Counted from the stretch's first letter, positions 46,644-58,037 are shown. The stretch: DNA of 64,000 nucleotides from Amaurobius ferox (GCA_951213105.1 OX578133.1:139958813-140022812), one strand, 5' to 3'. Program-made: numbers and translations. Notes: generated by a model not told the origin, from the letters alone.

Positions 46644-46926
46644 GGCGCGGTAGCCCATTGGTTAGCGCGCTGGAGTTGCACTCGGTAGGTCCGGGTTCGA
46701 TTCCAGCCACTGCCAAAACTGCCGCCGTGTTCACGCAGAGTACGATCACGTTAAACATGTGGGTCCGTAAGTCTTTCCGAGAGGTTGGTGGTAGGGGAAG
46801 GAGGGTACGGTCCCTGTGGATGCCTCCCCCACTGGGTTCCGGTCTAAATTGGGTGGCACTTCCCGGCCGTCCAAACAATTGCCTTACACCTTTCTGGTAG
46901 GTCGGACGGTCTGGGTCTCAACAACA
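46644..46926 (+). mobile_element. tRNA-derived SINE, full length (first of two in tandem)
   Basis: The head has an A-box-like TAGCCCATTGGTTAGCGCGC (46651-46670) and B box GGGTTCGATTCC (46693-46704), so it is a Pol III type promoter. The body contains AACATGTGGGTCCGTAAG and GGATGCCTCCCCCACTGGG. The 3' stem-loop (CCGGCCGTCC ... GGTCGGACGG) and a CAACAAC tail follow. It is preceded by CCTATCTACCTCA, which recurs after this copy and after the next one. The long open frames across 46550-47199 on both strands are translations of this SINE, not proteins. Confidence 0.9.
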
Positions 46927-46940
46927 ACCCTATCTACCTC

Positions 46941-47230
46941 AGGGCGCGCTAACCCAGTAGTTAGCGGGCGAGAATTGCACTCGGTAGGCCCAGGTTCGAT
47001 TCCCTCCGTTGACAAAACTGCCGCCATGTTCACGCGGAGTACGATCACGTTAAACATGTGGGTCCGTATGTCCTTCCGAGAGGTTGGTGGTAGGGGAAGG
47101 AGGGTACGGTCCTTGTGGATGTCTCCCCCACTGGGTTCCGGTCTAAATTGGGTGGCTCTTCCCGGCCGACCAAACAATTACTTTACACCTTTCTGGTAGG
47201 TCGGACGGTCTGGGTTTCAACAACAACAAT
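46941..47230 (+). mobile_element. tRNA-derived SINE, full length (second of two in tandem)
   Basis: A second complete copy with head GGGCGCGCTAACCCAGTAG, a B box (GGTTCGATTCCC), body and CAACAACAA tail. It inserted into the same CCTATCTACCTCA target as its neighbour, so three copies of that target (about 46631, 46929 and 47231) now separate the pair. The copies differ at several positions, indicating separate insertions rather than duplication. Confidence 0.9.
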
Positions 47231-47633
47231 CCTATCTACCTCATGTAAATAGTCCTTGTAAACATATTCAAAGTTTCCCAAATAATCATATTTTACCGAA
47301 GCAATACCGTTGCCATTCTAAAAAAAATTTGGCACCCCTTGTTATATACCCCTCAGACAATAAACAAAAAATAAAAACATTTTCAAAGTCTTAAAATATA
47401 CATATGATCTATTACACAAAACAATAGCGTTTCCATCGGGAAAAAAAGTTTTAAAAAAATATACACGAAGTAAATTTCAAAGTTCCAAAAATACCGCCTG
47501 GTTTTCTACAGAACATCCAAAATAGCTGCCGATGAAGGATTCGTGGAGTGTGCAGATCGCATATCCTCAATTCAATTGGCTCCCTTTGCTCCCTGTTGCA
47601 GGTGAACCATGAACCGACCTTTCCCTTCTACTT

Positions 47634-48489
47634 GCAATACGATATTTATCTCATATCCAATTTTCGTTGAATATTTTTTCAAATAAAGCATTCAAATATT
47701 ATAAAAATAAATATATTATAAAATATCAAATAAATCTGAAAATATCTGCTTGAATTTGGCCTATGCACGGAGCACAAATCAGGCCCCAATCATTACAAAG
47801 AAGAAATATACTACAAGCAACTAGAGTTTTCAATAACAAAAATTATAAAACTCTGTGAAATAGCAACAAAGAAATTGATTTTAAAATATGACGCCAGCTT
47901 CAAATGTATAGATCTTAGATCTTTGTTTCAATGTATCAAATGGCGAGACTTATATAATGTTTTTTACAGTCTAACAAAATTATCCTCGGCTTAAAATAGA
48001 ATAAACTGCCACAACATTATACACGGCTGTCACTGGAAATAGAATTTGTGACGTGAAAATGATTTGCAAGGCCTACTCACGCCTGTCTAGCAGTTTATTC
48101 ATATTACAGTTGATAAATCATTGAGTTCCCGCTTTCTCCTAAAAAGCGTTTATCACTCCGTTTGTAGTGATTAATACTGGTTACTCACGAAAAGGGAACA
48201 AACGTCCACAGTGAAAGCAGAAAATACAGTCCCATAATTAAAATTATAATGGAAATTCCGTGAGAAATGTCGAATGGAAAGTTTCGTATATATGAAAGTT
48301 ATTTCATTTGTAGTCGGTCCCAGTGTTGATCTGGTTGTACTTCAGACCGCCTTTCTTTTACTAAAGTAAATTACATTAAAATAATTCTTTTCGTATCAAA
48401 CAACATAATATTGAGTGTGAGTAATTTAAGCATGTTATTATTGTTTGTTCGGCTTTGCTTCAATACGTATATATTATTAATACGTGACA
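47634..48489. other. No recognisable feature
   Basis: AT-rich, no motif-bearing open frames, no repeat ends recognised. Confidence 0.3.
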
Positions 48490-48590
48490 ATGCAAGAGGA
48501 AGTATTTGAAAGTATTGAAAACTCGAATTCGAATTTTCGACTCCGTCATAATACGTTCCTTATACATTGTACTATGTATAAGGAAAGTAA
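48490..48590 (-). repeat. Rep-B 5' end fragment
   Basis: About 100 bp matching the Rep-B 5' end on the minus strand (TATAAGGAACGTATTATGACGG, then TCGAAAATTCGAATTCG). Confidence 0.5.
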
Positions 48591-49014
48591 AAATGAAACC
48601 TGATCTTAGCCAAAGAAGAAATGGAAACTTGGAACCAATTAAATTGTTATTTACATAGTAAAAAAATTCAGCGATGCCTAGAGAGCAGATGCTCTATGCA
48701 GGTACAGCTAGTTTCATATAATTTTGTCTTTATATATATATTTTTAAAATTGTATTTAATTAAAATGTTTTAATACTGGAGGGAAATGATAATTATATAT
48801 TACCTTCGTTAAATCAGGGTAAATTCTTTATAGTCATTTGATGGAAACCTTTGATGCATTTTATAAATCGAAAAATGTGTGAAGTTCGATTGTTTTTGGT
48901 TTGCAAAACACCGACCTGAAAAAGTGCTAATCTAATATTCCATCCGACACAAAATATTATTTCCAACAAGAATTTACAAAAAAATTAAAAACTCATGAAC
49001 TATTTTACTTTCCT
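48591..49014. other. No recognisable feature
   Basis: AT-rich. A 13-base resemblance to the U2 snRNA 5' end (minus strand, about 48605-48625) is too short to call. Confidence 0.3.
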
Positions 49015-50268
49015 TATATAAATTTTATAATGCATAAGTAAAGTATTGTGATGAGGTCGAAAATTCGAATTCAAGTTTTCGACGGGAGAGCACGTTTCAA
49101 GCATCCCTGAACACGAATAAAACGTTTTTGAGGTGATGGCTGTGTGCGTGTATGTTTGTCAGTGAGTCTGTGCAGACAATCAAAGAATCTAATCAACGAA
49201 TGAAGCGATTCCAATGAAATTTGGCACAAAAATTACAATCGGCGAATACTGGAAGCTTATTGTTTTAAACGCAATCAAATGTTCAGAACCCCACTAAATT
49301 TTCGAGTGAAATTTAGAAAAAATCATCAAAAAATCAAAACCCCTAATAAAGTTACGCAAATAGTCATTTCTTATGTAATATTTCATTAGAAAACGATTGA
49401 CACACACTTTAGAACGCTAGTATGAACCGTTGAGATATTGTACATTTTTCAAATAAATTTATCCAAAAATCACATAAAATAAAAAAAATATTAACTGTTA
49501 AGAAACATGTTCACTTTTCATATGTAATATCATGCGATAAATTTCGTGACACCATTCTCGTGGATGTAGCTCCTTCCATTCATGAGAAAAGTTACTTTGG
49601 GAATATCTCTAAATTGGTGACTTTTTAAAAGTTGCCAAATTGACGAAAATGTCACCCAATTGATAAAAATTCGCCAAATTGATGAAACCGGAACTAAATC
49701 AATGAAATGATGACTAATTGATGAAAGTTCAATATCTTGGAAAGAACATAAGAATAGACTATAAGAATAACCTATTTCTCCGTCCGTCCATCCGTAACGC
49801 TTGGCGAGAAATTTAGCGGGATGTCGCCAACTTGTCAACATTTTTAAATATTGCCAAAGAACAAAAACATTGCCAAATTGATAAAAATGACACCAAATGA
49901 GAAGTAATGTTTCGCAAATTCTGATGTCAGTCATATGACAGGCATACATTCTAGTATATAAAAAATGCTCTTCTCTCCGTTTGTCTGTAACAGTGATGTA
50001 TTTGGAAAACTTGGTGAATAATCTAGCAAAGTATCGCCCACTAGCGATATTTCGCCCCAAATTGACGAAAATTTCGTCAAAATTGCAAAAATGACGCTAA
50101 ATTAATGAAAATGACACCTAATTGATGAATTAATTATTAAAATATTTTAATATATGGACTATATCGCTTATTGAGGATGCTATTAATATCGATAATTGTT
50201 TATTTAGAGTTGTGTGAAATCATTATATAAGGAAAACCATGTGTTGCCCACATCAGATTTTTTTTTTC
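49015..50268 (+). repeat. Rep-B copy (long subfamily)
   Basis: Starts near TATAAATTTTATAATGCATAAG and AAAGTATTGTGATGAGG, followed by TCGAAAATTCGAATTC. It contains degenerate ~22-bp modules of the type CCAAATTGATGAAAAT at 49600-50130, and ends ACCATGTGTTGCCCACATCAG plus a T run. The 176-codon minus-strand open frame at 49530-50060 translates those modules and is not a gene. Confidence 0.65.
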
Positions 50269-51419
50269 TTTAAGGATGATATTCATCGCATATTAAGCTT
50301 CCAGATAAAACAATCTTAACACTGTTTGATTCTTTGGGAATTGAATTTTATTTCCTAAATGAGATTTTACAGTTTCATATTAAACTGATACCCTTTTATA
50401 TCTTTAAGCGACATTTAGCTTTATTTAGTAAAAAGTGATTTTTTTTTTTTTTTTTTGAAAGAGAATAATATTGAAAGAACAATATTGAATATTGCGTCAT
50501 TAATCAATTCATTGCGTCAATATTGCGTCAAGACTCGATAGCTTTGTCTCGACGCAATATTCAAGTCAAGGCTAACGATCATACATAACATTTCATTTTG
50601 AAGCAAAGTAAATTAACTTAAATTTTATTTTCTTGGCTCCAATTAAAGTCGTTTTGTGTTATGACATCGCACAGTACCCAGGACCTCCCATAGGGTAACA
50701 CCACTTGAGTTATTAATAGCGGAGCCCACAATTTATATAAACGACTTTGTACCTTTGACCAACATCACCACCTTTGATACTTTTACAGTAAATGATTTTG
50801 AAAAGTATTAGAAAGAGTGACTTACTTGATCCAATACTGTTGCTACTCCAGGGAAATAAGGAAGTCACTAATTGAGACGTTTTGCCGCTCCTAAAAATTT
50901 CAAAAACTAAAATTACACCACAGTAAATAATTAAGCTTTAGGATATTTATTATATAATAAATAACAAATTTTAGATAGAAATACATTAAGAAATATGAAT
51001 TGTGTGACAGTAAAATGCAATTTTTAATTTTTCTGCAGCACATAACAAGAGTAGCTCATGCAATATCTCATTCTAATATATTATATGCTTTATTATTACA
51101 AGCATTCTAAAATTTATTTGTACTGCCAACATTCAATACTTATTGCTGTTGTTATTGTTTTATTTAAAGCATTGATTGTAATTGAATTTAAAATCTTTAA
51201 ACAGATCCATTTTTTGAACACACCGCAGATATTGCATTGCAGAATGTAAAACTTCAGCATCTCTACTTGCATTAGTAGGTTATTATCTTTCGTATGCATA
51301 AGTTATTTTTATTAGCAATTTTGTAGGTGTGATTGTACATTAAAATACTATTGTAAATCAACTTGTCCATCTCTCTGTCCTCCTGTAATAACAAAACACC
51401 GCCAGATTGATTTTTACAA
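50269..51419. other. Unassigned region with T run
   Basis: A T homopolymer (about 50440-50456). AATATTGCGTCA recurs near 50485, 50520 and 50570. No genes. Confidence 0.3.
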
Positions 51420-51560
51420 AATTTAATATACAGGGTTTTTAGGAAAGTCCTTAAACACCATCCAGGAACTTTGTAAGGAAAGGTCCACGAGTGTACACGT
51501 TAGATCTATCTAAAGTAAAGTGACTATACCCGATTGAATAAAAATGATTGCAGCGTCCCC
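51420..51560 (+). repeat. Rep-C copy
   Basis: Contains AAGTCCTTAAACACCATCC, CTTTGTAAGGAAAGG and GTGTACACGTTAG, matching 31770-31885. Confidence 0.5.
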
Positions 51561-51643
51561 TAGCGTATAATTAAAAAAGTTATAATTACGAACTCGGCAA
51601 CAATGTGGCATAGGAGAAAAATGTCATTCGCGATGTTGTAAAG

Positions 51644-52739
51644 CAGGGGCCGGCAACCAGCTCTTGTCAAAGTTTTACGCGGTTCGTGACTGATCGTTTG
51701 AGTTTGCATTATTTTATAAGATCCAAGTGTGTCAATAAACAAAAAATTGCAATTTGATAATTTTTTTAAAAAATTTATCACATTTTATAGTTTTGCACAC
51801 TTTTATTAAATGCTTTTCTAACTCATAAGAAAAAAAAAATCTAATATTATCGTTAGATGTCGTATTATAACCATGTTCTGTTTCTACATTGTGTTCGTTC
51901 AATGATGCACTTTCTGCAACGTATGAGAAAAATATGCATATGCTATTGATTCCAAATTAAAATAAACGCGGCAGACGGCTGTTTCGAAGATGCGTTAGAT
52001 CCCTTTCATCAATGCTGAAAATACCAACGAAAGCAATGCTGAAAAGGTGAAAAAATCCTATACCGGTGTTTCAGAAATGGAGAACAAGTTTATAACTCCG
52101 GAACCATTTGATTTAGACAAATACTTTCGGTATAGAAAGATTGCAAATCGAAAGGAGAAAAAAAATTAATTTTTAAAATGTATTCTTTTATACCTCTCCA
52201 TCAAAATCTCGCCCAATTAGATCCTTTTATGTTTGTTAATTTAGATTTTTGTTTCACTTTACCTTTAAAGAAAGTTGACAAATAAAGAAAAACAAAAAAC
52301 AAGCAAACAAACAAACAAAAAATAAAACAGAGTGACAATATTCATTTTAGATACGGTCCCCTATTTCTGCCAAAAACGATCAGCTCTGGAGAGACTCGAA
52401 AACTAAAGAATTTTAAAATCAAATAATGGCCGTATCCAAAAGTTATATTAATTTTATTTTAATTCAAAACAAACAGTATTCTGTGATTTCTCATTTAGGA
52501 AATCGCCCATGAGAAATAGCAAAAGAACGATTGATCATTATTCGTAAGATGGTCATAAAGTTTCATAACGCGATTATTTTAACGCGAGTATATTATTTTA
52601 ACGCGAGTTAAAATAATTTTCATATCGCTATAGGGCGTCCCCCCCCCCCCCCCCCCAAATCACCTGCTGACTATTTTTTTCGTTCTTTAAATTTGGGAGC
52701 AAAATGCGGCTATCGAGTTCAATAACGTTGCCAACCCTG
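51644..52739. mobile_element. Putative hAT-like non-autonomous transposon
   Basis: The left end CAGGGGCCGGCAACC and right end GTTGCCAACCCTG (reverse CAGGGTTGGCAAC) resemble hAT termini. Flanking 8-mers TTGTAAAG and TTGTTAAC match at six of eight positions. Subterminal GCGGCT-type sequence near 52707 fits. No transposase is visible; a C18 run is at 52639-52656. Confidence 0.4.
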
Positions 52740-53075
52740 TTGTTAACTAGTAGGAATCGATATCAGGAATGCGCGAAAAGAGTATAGTGAAAGTGATAAA
52801 TAACTGTTAAAAAGTAGTATTATCCGGGACTGTAGCACGGGGTCACACATGCAATGCTGCTTAAAATACGCGGTTATGCTCTTTCTCGAATTCAAATGTG
52901 CATTGTTGCTTGCTCACAGAGGGCATTTTGAACAGGCTGTACATTAGATTACTGTGCAGTGCATGTAAAGGGTCGCTTATTTCAGCATTCCTAAATAGGC
53001 AATTCGCTAATAATCATATTGTGTCCAACAAGGGTCTTCTGTAACAGTTACATGGTCAATTCCTACTCATTAGAC

Positions 53076-54029
53076 CAGTGATTTCCAACCTTTTTTTGCT
53101 AGGCGGAGCGGTTGAAATATTTCGCAAAATCTCGCGGAATTCCTACTTGTCCAACATAAAGTTCAACGGGGTTGGGTTGTTTGCTTGTTTGTTTGTTCAA
53201 CTAAAACAGCCCGACTTATCTGCCCGTATCTATCTGTCTGGATGGCAAAGACAGTGCCACTCAATTTAGACCGGAATCCAGTGGGGGGGGGGGGGGGGGG
53301 GGCGACATCGACGGGCTTGGATTATAAAATAGACGTATAAAATAGCAAAGTTCATAAATAATTATTAACTCATACTTTTAAATAACATATTGAAATAGTA
53401 TTTACCGCCCATTTATATATATTAATTACTGTTAATAATAAAATTAAACATTTTTAATTTACATCTGGCTTACTAGGTGATACATATATTTTATAACGAT
53501 TTTATGCTAATATAATTGTTTTTCATAAAACTGTTTATAAAAACAAGTTGCATATTATTGTTTTATGATAGATTTACGTTTTCATGCGATATAATTAAGA
53601 GTAATATATTCTGACTTGTTTCATTTTGCTATTATTTGCCCCCCCCCCCCCAAACGCAATTTTTATCTGAAAACCCTATGAGTAGTTCATAGGAGTGCTG
53701 GTAATGCTCATAAATGACAACTGAATTCCTTGTCGCTACAAACACTTTCCGTTTCAAGAAAGGTATTTTCCCCAACTAAAATTTTTGCTGGTTAAATCTT
53801 AAGTATCACAGGAATATCTAACCAAATTAAACTTTCAAAATGTTTTTATCATTTCATTAATAGATCAATCACAAAACCATAATAATTTTAAAAAATTTAA
53901 TATAAAACCACAATAATTTAAATTTTTTACTCAATAACAAAAATGGTTGCAAAATTTCACTTTTTCACGACCTACTGAAAATCCTCACGGAATCCCTAGC
54001 AGGGGAATTTTCAAGGTTGGGAATCCATG
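53076..54029. mobile_element. hAT-like non-autonomous transposon with exact 8-bp duplication
   Basis: The left end CAGTGATTTCCAACCTTTTT and the right end, read inverted as CATGGATTCCCAACCTTG, are hAT-type terminal inverted repeats. The 8-bp sequence CATTAGAC is exactly duplicated at 53068-53075 and 54030-54037, the length expected of hAT. No transposase ORF is present. G20 (53283-53302) and C14 (53639-53652) runs and a SINE remnant lie inside. Confidence 0.65.
53150..53325 (-). mobile_element. Degenerate SINE 3' fragment
   Basis: On the minus strand, diverged versions of the SINE 3' region are visible: GCCACTCAATTTAGACCGGA (plus-strand reading) and CCAGTGGGG, the latter expanded to a G20 run. 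It lies inside the hAT element. Confidence 0.5.
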
Positions 54030-54249
54030 CATTAGACCATGCTCACAATTTTATAATTGGCTTTTTTCGTCTATTTCGTTTTGTTGCCCAGTTCATTATC
54101 TTATCTTTTTAAATTATCCATTATCTTTTTTAATTATCCGTGCAATCACTTTTATTCGATCAAGCACAGTCACTTTACTATAGTAGCCATATAGTGTACA
54201 CTCGCGTACCTGTCCTTCCGAAGTTATTGGAAAGCTTAAGGGAACTTTT

Positions 54250-54935
54250 TATTATGCAATTATTTTAATAAATTTGTTTGAAAAACGTGTAATATCTCGA
54301 GAACGATTCATGAGAGCGTTTTAAAGTCTGCGTGATTCGTTTTGGAATGAAAAATAACGTATGAAATGATTGTTTATTTAGCAATATTAAAAATCCTAAT
54401 GTTTGATGATTTTCTTTATAAATTCATTTGAAAATTGGGGGGGGGGGGGGGGTGAGGGGGGGTCTTTCGAACATTCGATTGCGTTTAAAATCAATAGGGT
54501 TCCAGTATTTACTGATTATAATAATAATAATCGTACCAATATATTTTTGAAACGCTTCATTCGTCCAGTGTCATTCAGCCGATTTCCAGAAACTGTTTGT
54601 TAAAATATGAATTGGTTCGGAAATCGATTGTTAATTGGCTGAAATGTACAGTTTGATCATAGTAAAATTAAAAAATATTAATGTTATTTACATAACATTA
54701 ATAATAATAACACATCACCCTAAATTAGCCACAGATAATAAGAAAAATGTTCGCTTTGAATTTGGAAGGAAACCTGTTATTAAAAGTATGAAATGCTTCG
54801 CCCTCTCCCCTCCACAGACATCACTTCAAAAATATTCTTAATAGTTCAGGGATGCTTAAAACGTGCGCTCTTCCGTCGAAACCTCGAAGTCGAATTTTCG
54901 ACCCCGCCGCAATACTTTCCCTGTATATTAAGCAA
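54250..54935 (-). repeat. Rep-B copy, interrupted
   Basis: Minus strand. Blocks TATCTCGAGAACGATTCATGAG, GAACATTCGATTGCGTTTAAA and TCGAAGTCGAATTTTCGACC match 32090-33320 in order. About 54600-54800 is unrelated sequence, and G16 lies at 54437-54452. The 5' end is near 54935. Confidence 0.5.
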
Positions 54936-56620
54936 GGGAAGTAAAAATAGAAATTGTACTGCAGATAAATTAAGCTAATTAATACCTTCACTTGCAACTA
55001 TCTCTGAACATAAGATTCCTACAAATCGCGACCAATTAGAGTAGCAATAAGTAAGACGAAACCAAACAATGCGCCCTATCAATTTGTTACAAAATACTTT
55101 TGTATTCATTTTCATACGGAAATATTGAAAGCGAAATAGCTTTGTAAAACGAAGCGAGTTGCGAAAAGCCAGAAGGGGGGGAATTAGGAGGAAAGGAAAT
55201 CATTAGTGATTGAGTTCAAGAGCAAGTTACTTTGATAGTTTCATATGAAGGAGCTGTTATCTAGAGTGCGAGCTTTTAAATATTTTTTTTAGAATGTCAT
55301 ATGAGCATCATAGGTGAAGGCAGGAATATAAATCTTGCGCCACTAATTGGCGGGAAAACTTACATTAGTTCTCCATAGGATCAATCTATTAAAAAAACGA
55401 AATACAGCACTGTGAAGAACCACAGCACAGCCCACACGAAAATGCATTCCTCTCCAAAATCCTGCTGGTAATATAGTTTAGGGGCCCTGGAGGTAATATT
55501 TGGAGGGGCATTAAGTCTTGACATCATTATAACTATTTGACTGGGGCCACGAGCCCTTGTAAAGTACTTTGGTACTTATATAATATCGAATTTATTGTGT
55601 ATCAGATGAAACTCTATTTAATAAATTAGATTCTAAAATTTACACGTACCTTTAACCACAAACAAGAAATTTATGAAAAAGCCTAAATATAGTGGTAAAT
55701 GGTGTGTGCACTTTATTTTTGGTGGAACTGTAAGCATTTTAATTCTCTTCTGTACACATATTTCGTACAATCATACGAATTTTCGGGAAAACCAGAAGCG
55801 ATATCTGCAAAGCTGGAAATCCTCAGTAACCCTCTCCAAAATTCGATGCTGAATCCATATCAGTCCTCATCTGAGCTATGTAGTAGATTCCGAGAAACAT
55901 ATGTTCTAAGGAAAACGCAACTTTTCGAATCTTAAGAGACATCGCCAGAACCGGAAGTTAAAATCCTTAGTTCCATAACTATCCCCATAATTAATTTTTG
56001 AATTCATATCAGTCATTATCATAGCCAGGAAATCGCAACAGGTGTGCCATGAGATTCTCAGGGAGTGCTGCGAGATTTGAAGGGAGGGGGGGGGGGGGGA
56101 GATATTTTAAAAAAGAAAATATATTATACCTTTGACATTCCATCGAAGAAACAGTCACGTAACAGACACAGTCTTGCATAAACAATGAAAGTAATTTGAG
56201 GAGACTTAAAATCAGGGATCAAAATTAGCAAAAAGTTCCATGCTGAATGGAATTAGAGATAATACACTACTTCTATTCGGTTTTCATTCAAGTTGTCTTA
56301 TTTAGATGTCTTATGTAGATTTCTGTAGATATGCCCTTTATTTATTGATCACCTACCTCTCTGAACAACAATTTTCTTTCGTAGAATTTCAGACGCTTGC
56401 TTTAGAAAATATTTAATCAAATTATAATTTTTATTATTGTTTATTCTTAATTAAATAAAAACAGACTGACGGTTCTAAAGAAGTGTCAAAAGTTACAAAA
56501 ATAAAAAAGTATTTGACCCCCACCCCCCGTACTGGATCACAAAAGTGCTTATAAACAATATTTTAACATCTTTCAGAGACTTAATTTACTTTAAACTCAA
56601 ATTAATAGCCTTATGCATAT
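54936..56620. other. No recognisable gene
   Basis: Short open frames only (for example 55699-55935) without known motifs. A G14 run is at 56086-56099. Confidence 0.3.
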
Positions 56621-56741
56621 ACACTCTGTTGCAATAAATACGCAAATGATTAAAAATTAGGAGGGGGGGGGGACGTATTATTAAGAAATGAGGTCAACAA
56701 GATGACGACAGTTTAGTAAGTGGTAAATCCTCCCCTGGCAG

Positions 56742-57993
56742 CTATACAAGACTATATTCGAATTTGATTATGTCCCTCTGCGGAAGATTCTGCCACAAAT
56801 GTTGCAACTGATTAGCTAATTTTGTGGTATTCTGAGAAGGCTTCAATTGTCGTCCCAGCATGTCCCTTGTCAGACGTGTTCTATTGGTGAAGGGTATTAA
56901 ATCCTCGAAAACATTATTGAGAAAGTCGTACATAATGTGGTCGAGTGTTGCCTTGTTGGTAAATGGAACCTGGACGGCTTGGCAGCATAGGCAAAACAAT
57001 CAGCTGCATAAAATCGTCGACGTAGAAGCAAACCATCAGACTGGCTTGCAGCACAATTAGAGGAGATCGGCTGTCCCACGAGATGACTCCCCAGACTTGT
57101 AAACCATGTATTATGACCCGTGTGCCGCTCGACAACAAATGCGGGATAGGAACGCTATCCAGTGCTTCTACACACCTATGCGGCGGGGCGCGATAGCCCA
57201 GTGGTTAGCACGCGGGAACTGCACTCAGTAGGCCCGGGTTCGATTCCCTCCGCTGCCAAAACTGCCGCCGTGTTCACGCGGAGTACGATCGGGTTAAACA
57301 TGTGGGTCCGTAAGTCCTTTCGAAAGGTTGGTGGTAGGGGAAGGAGGGTACGGTCCCTGTGGATGCCTCCCCCACTGGGTTCCGATCTAAATTGGGTGGC
57401 TCTTCCCGACCGTCCAAACAGTTACCTTACACCTTTCTGGTAGGTCGGACGGTCTGGGTCTCAACAACAATAACACCTATGCGGCGGTTGTCAGTACTGT
57501 GTGAGAAAAGAATTAGTCGCTGAAGACAACATGCCTCCAATCGGACACTGTCTATGCTGACTGAGTTCGGCACCAATCTAGGCTGCTCAGCCTATGTTGA
57601 GGCGTTAGTGGTAGGCGCTTTAATGGATGTCGACACCTAATGCCACCTTTAGCCAGTTGTCTCCGAATAGTATTTCTTGATACAAGATGTATGGAGGATG
57701 ACAAATGCCTTCGAATGGCTGGCTGATAGCGGCACCATTCGTGAGGACGTGCCTCTTTACCTGACTGCACGATCCTTTCGAGCAATTGAATGTCTGGGGC
57801 GTCCTGAACATCTTCGACGGTTATATGTGCCTTCTCTGATCCACTGTTGCCAACACCGAGCAACAACCAGAGGATCTCTCCGATCAAGATGGCGACTGAT
57901 ACGTATGTTGAACCAACCAATTTCCCTTAGGCCTATGATGCGACCTCTTTCTAAATCTGACAATTGCTCGTAGCGCCGTCGAGTACGTCTCAA
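56742..57993 (-). pseudogene. Tc1-family transposase (broken)
   Basis: Transposase of a Tc1/mariner (DDE) element, which cuts and pastes at TA. The N-terminus (57993 down to 57757) has a paired-type helix-turn-helix: YEQLSDLERGRIIGLREIGW, then HLDRRDPLVVARCWQQW and GRPRH (minor-groove hook). After a frameshift near 57765 the second DNA-binding part follows (TIRRQLAKGGIRCRHPLKR, LPLTPQHR). The first catalytic motif reads VFSD then TAA (57513-57518), so the Asp remains but the next codon is a stop. The SINE splits the frame at 57187. Beyond it come LQVWGVISWDSRSPL and IYQQGNTRPH, where the usual QQDNARPH Asp is Gly. The C-terminal part ends near 56742 (LWQNLPQRDI). Confidence 0.85.
57187..57472 (+). 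mobile_element. tRNA-derived SINE, full length, inside Tc1
   Basis: Complete copy with head GGCGCGATAGCCCAGTGG, B box GGGTTCGATTCCC, body, 3' stem-loop and CAACAACAATA tail. It is flanked by 15-bp direct repeats ACACCTATGCGGCGG at 57172-57186 and 57473-57487, within the transposase pseudogene. Confidence 0.9.
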
Positions 57994-58037
57994 AAGTCTC
58001 TATATACAAAATTTGTAGTATAAAAGCAGAAAATCCA

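Larger units (their letters stand above)
45627..47633. mobile_element. 2-kb fold-back element with four SINE-type insertions
   Basis: Two inverted arms, 45627-46285 and 46535-47633, surround a spacer of about 250 bp. Matching landmarks include GGTTCACCTGC/GCAGGTGAACC, GGTACTGTTTC/GAAGCAATACC, and AATTATTTGG-type blocks around TGATTATTTGGGAA / TTCCCAAATAATCA. Arm similarity is clear but imperfect. After removing insertions each arm is about 0.5 kb. Insertions: 60 bp at 45795, 48 bp at 46142, and two complete SINEs at 46644-47230. No transposase is present. It is a non-autonomous DNA transposon or a duplicated inverted segment; terminal target duplications were not resolved. Confidence 0.6.
53040..54245 (-). 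repeat. Rep-C copy split by a hAT element
   Basis: The left part 53040-53075 (GTCAATTCCTACTCATTA) and right part 54030-54245 (TTTTATTCGATCAAG, GTGTACACTCG, CCGAAGTTATTGGAAAGCTTAAG) together match Rep-C in minus orientation. The interruption is the 954-bp hAT element. Confidence 0.5.

Noticed and set aside
46550..47199. Long open frames on both strands (about 80-127 codons) with MWVRKSFREVGG-type peptides
   Set aside because: The same peptide recurs at 16981, 43078 and 57162 because each is a translation of the non-coding SINE body. There is no protein.
48600..48630. Resemblance to the U2 snRNA 5' end (TTGGCTAAGATCA on the minus strand)
   Set aside because: Only about 13 bases match, with no downstream U2 sequence. 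It could be chance or a tiny remnant.
49530..50060. 176-codon minus-strand open frame
   Set aside because: It is antisense to Rep-B and built from degenerate CCAAATTGATGAAAAT modules. There is no conserved counterpart in the other Rep-B copies.
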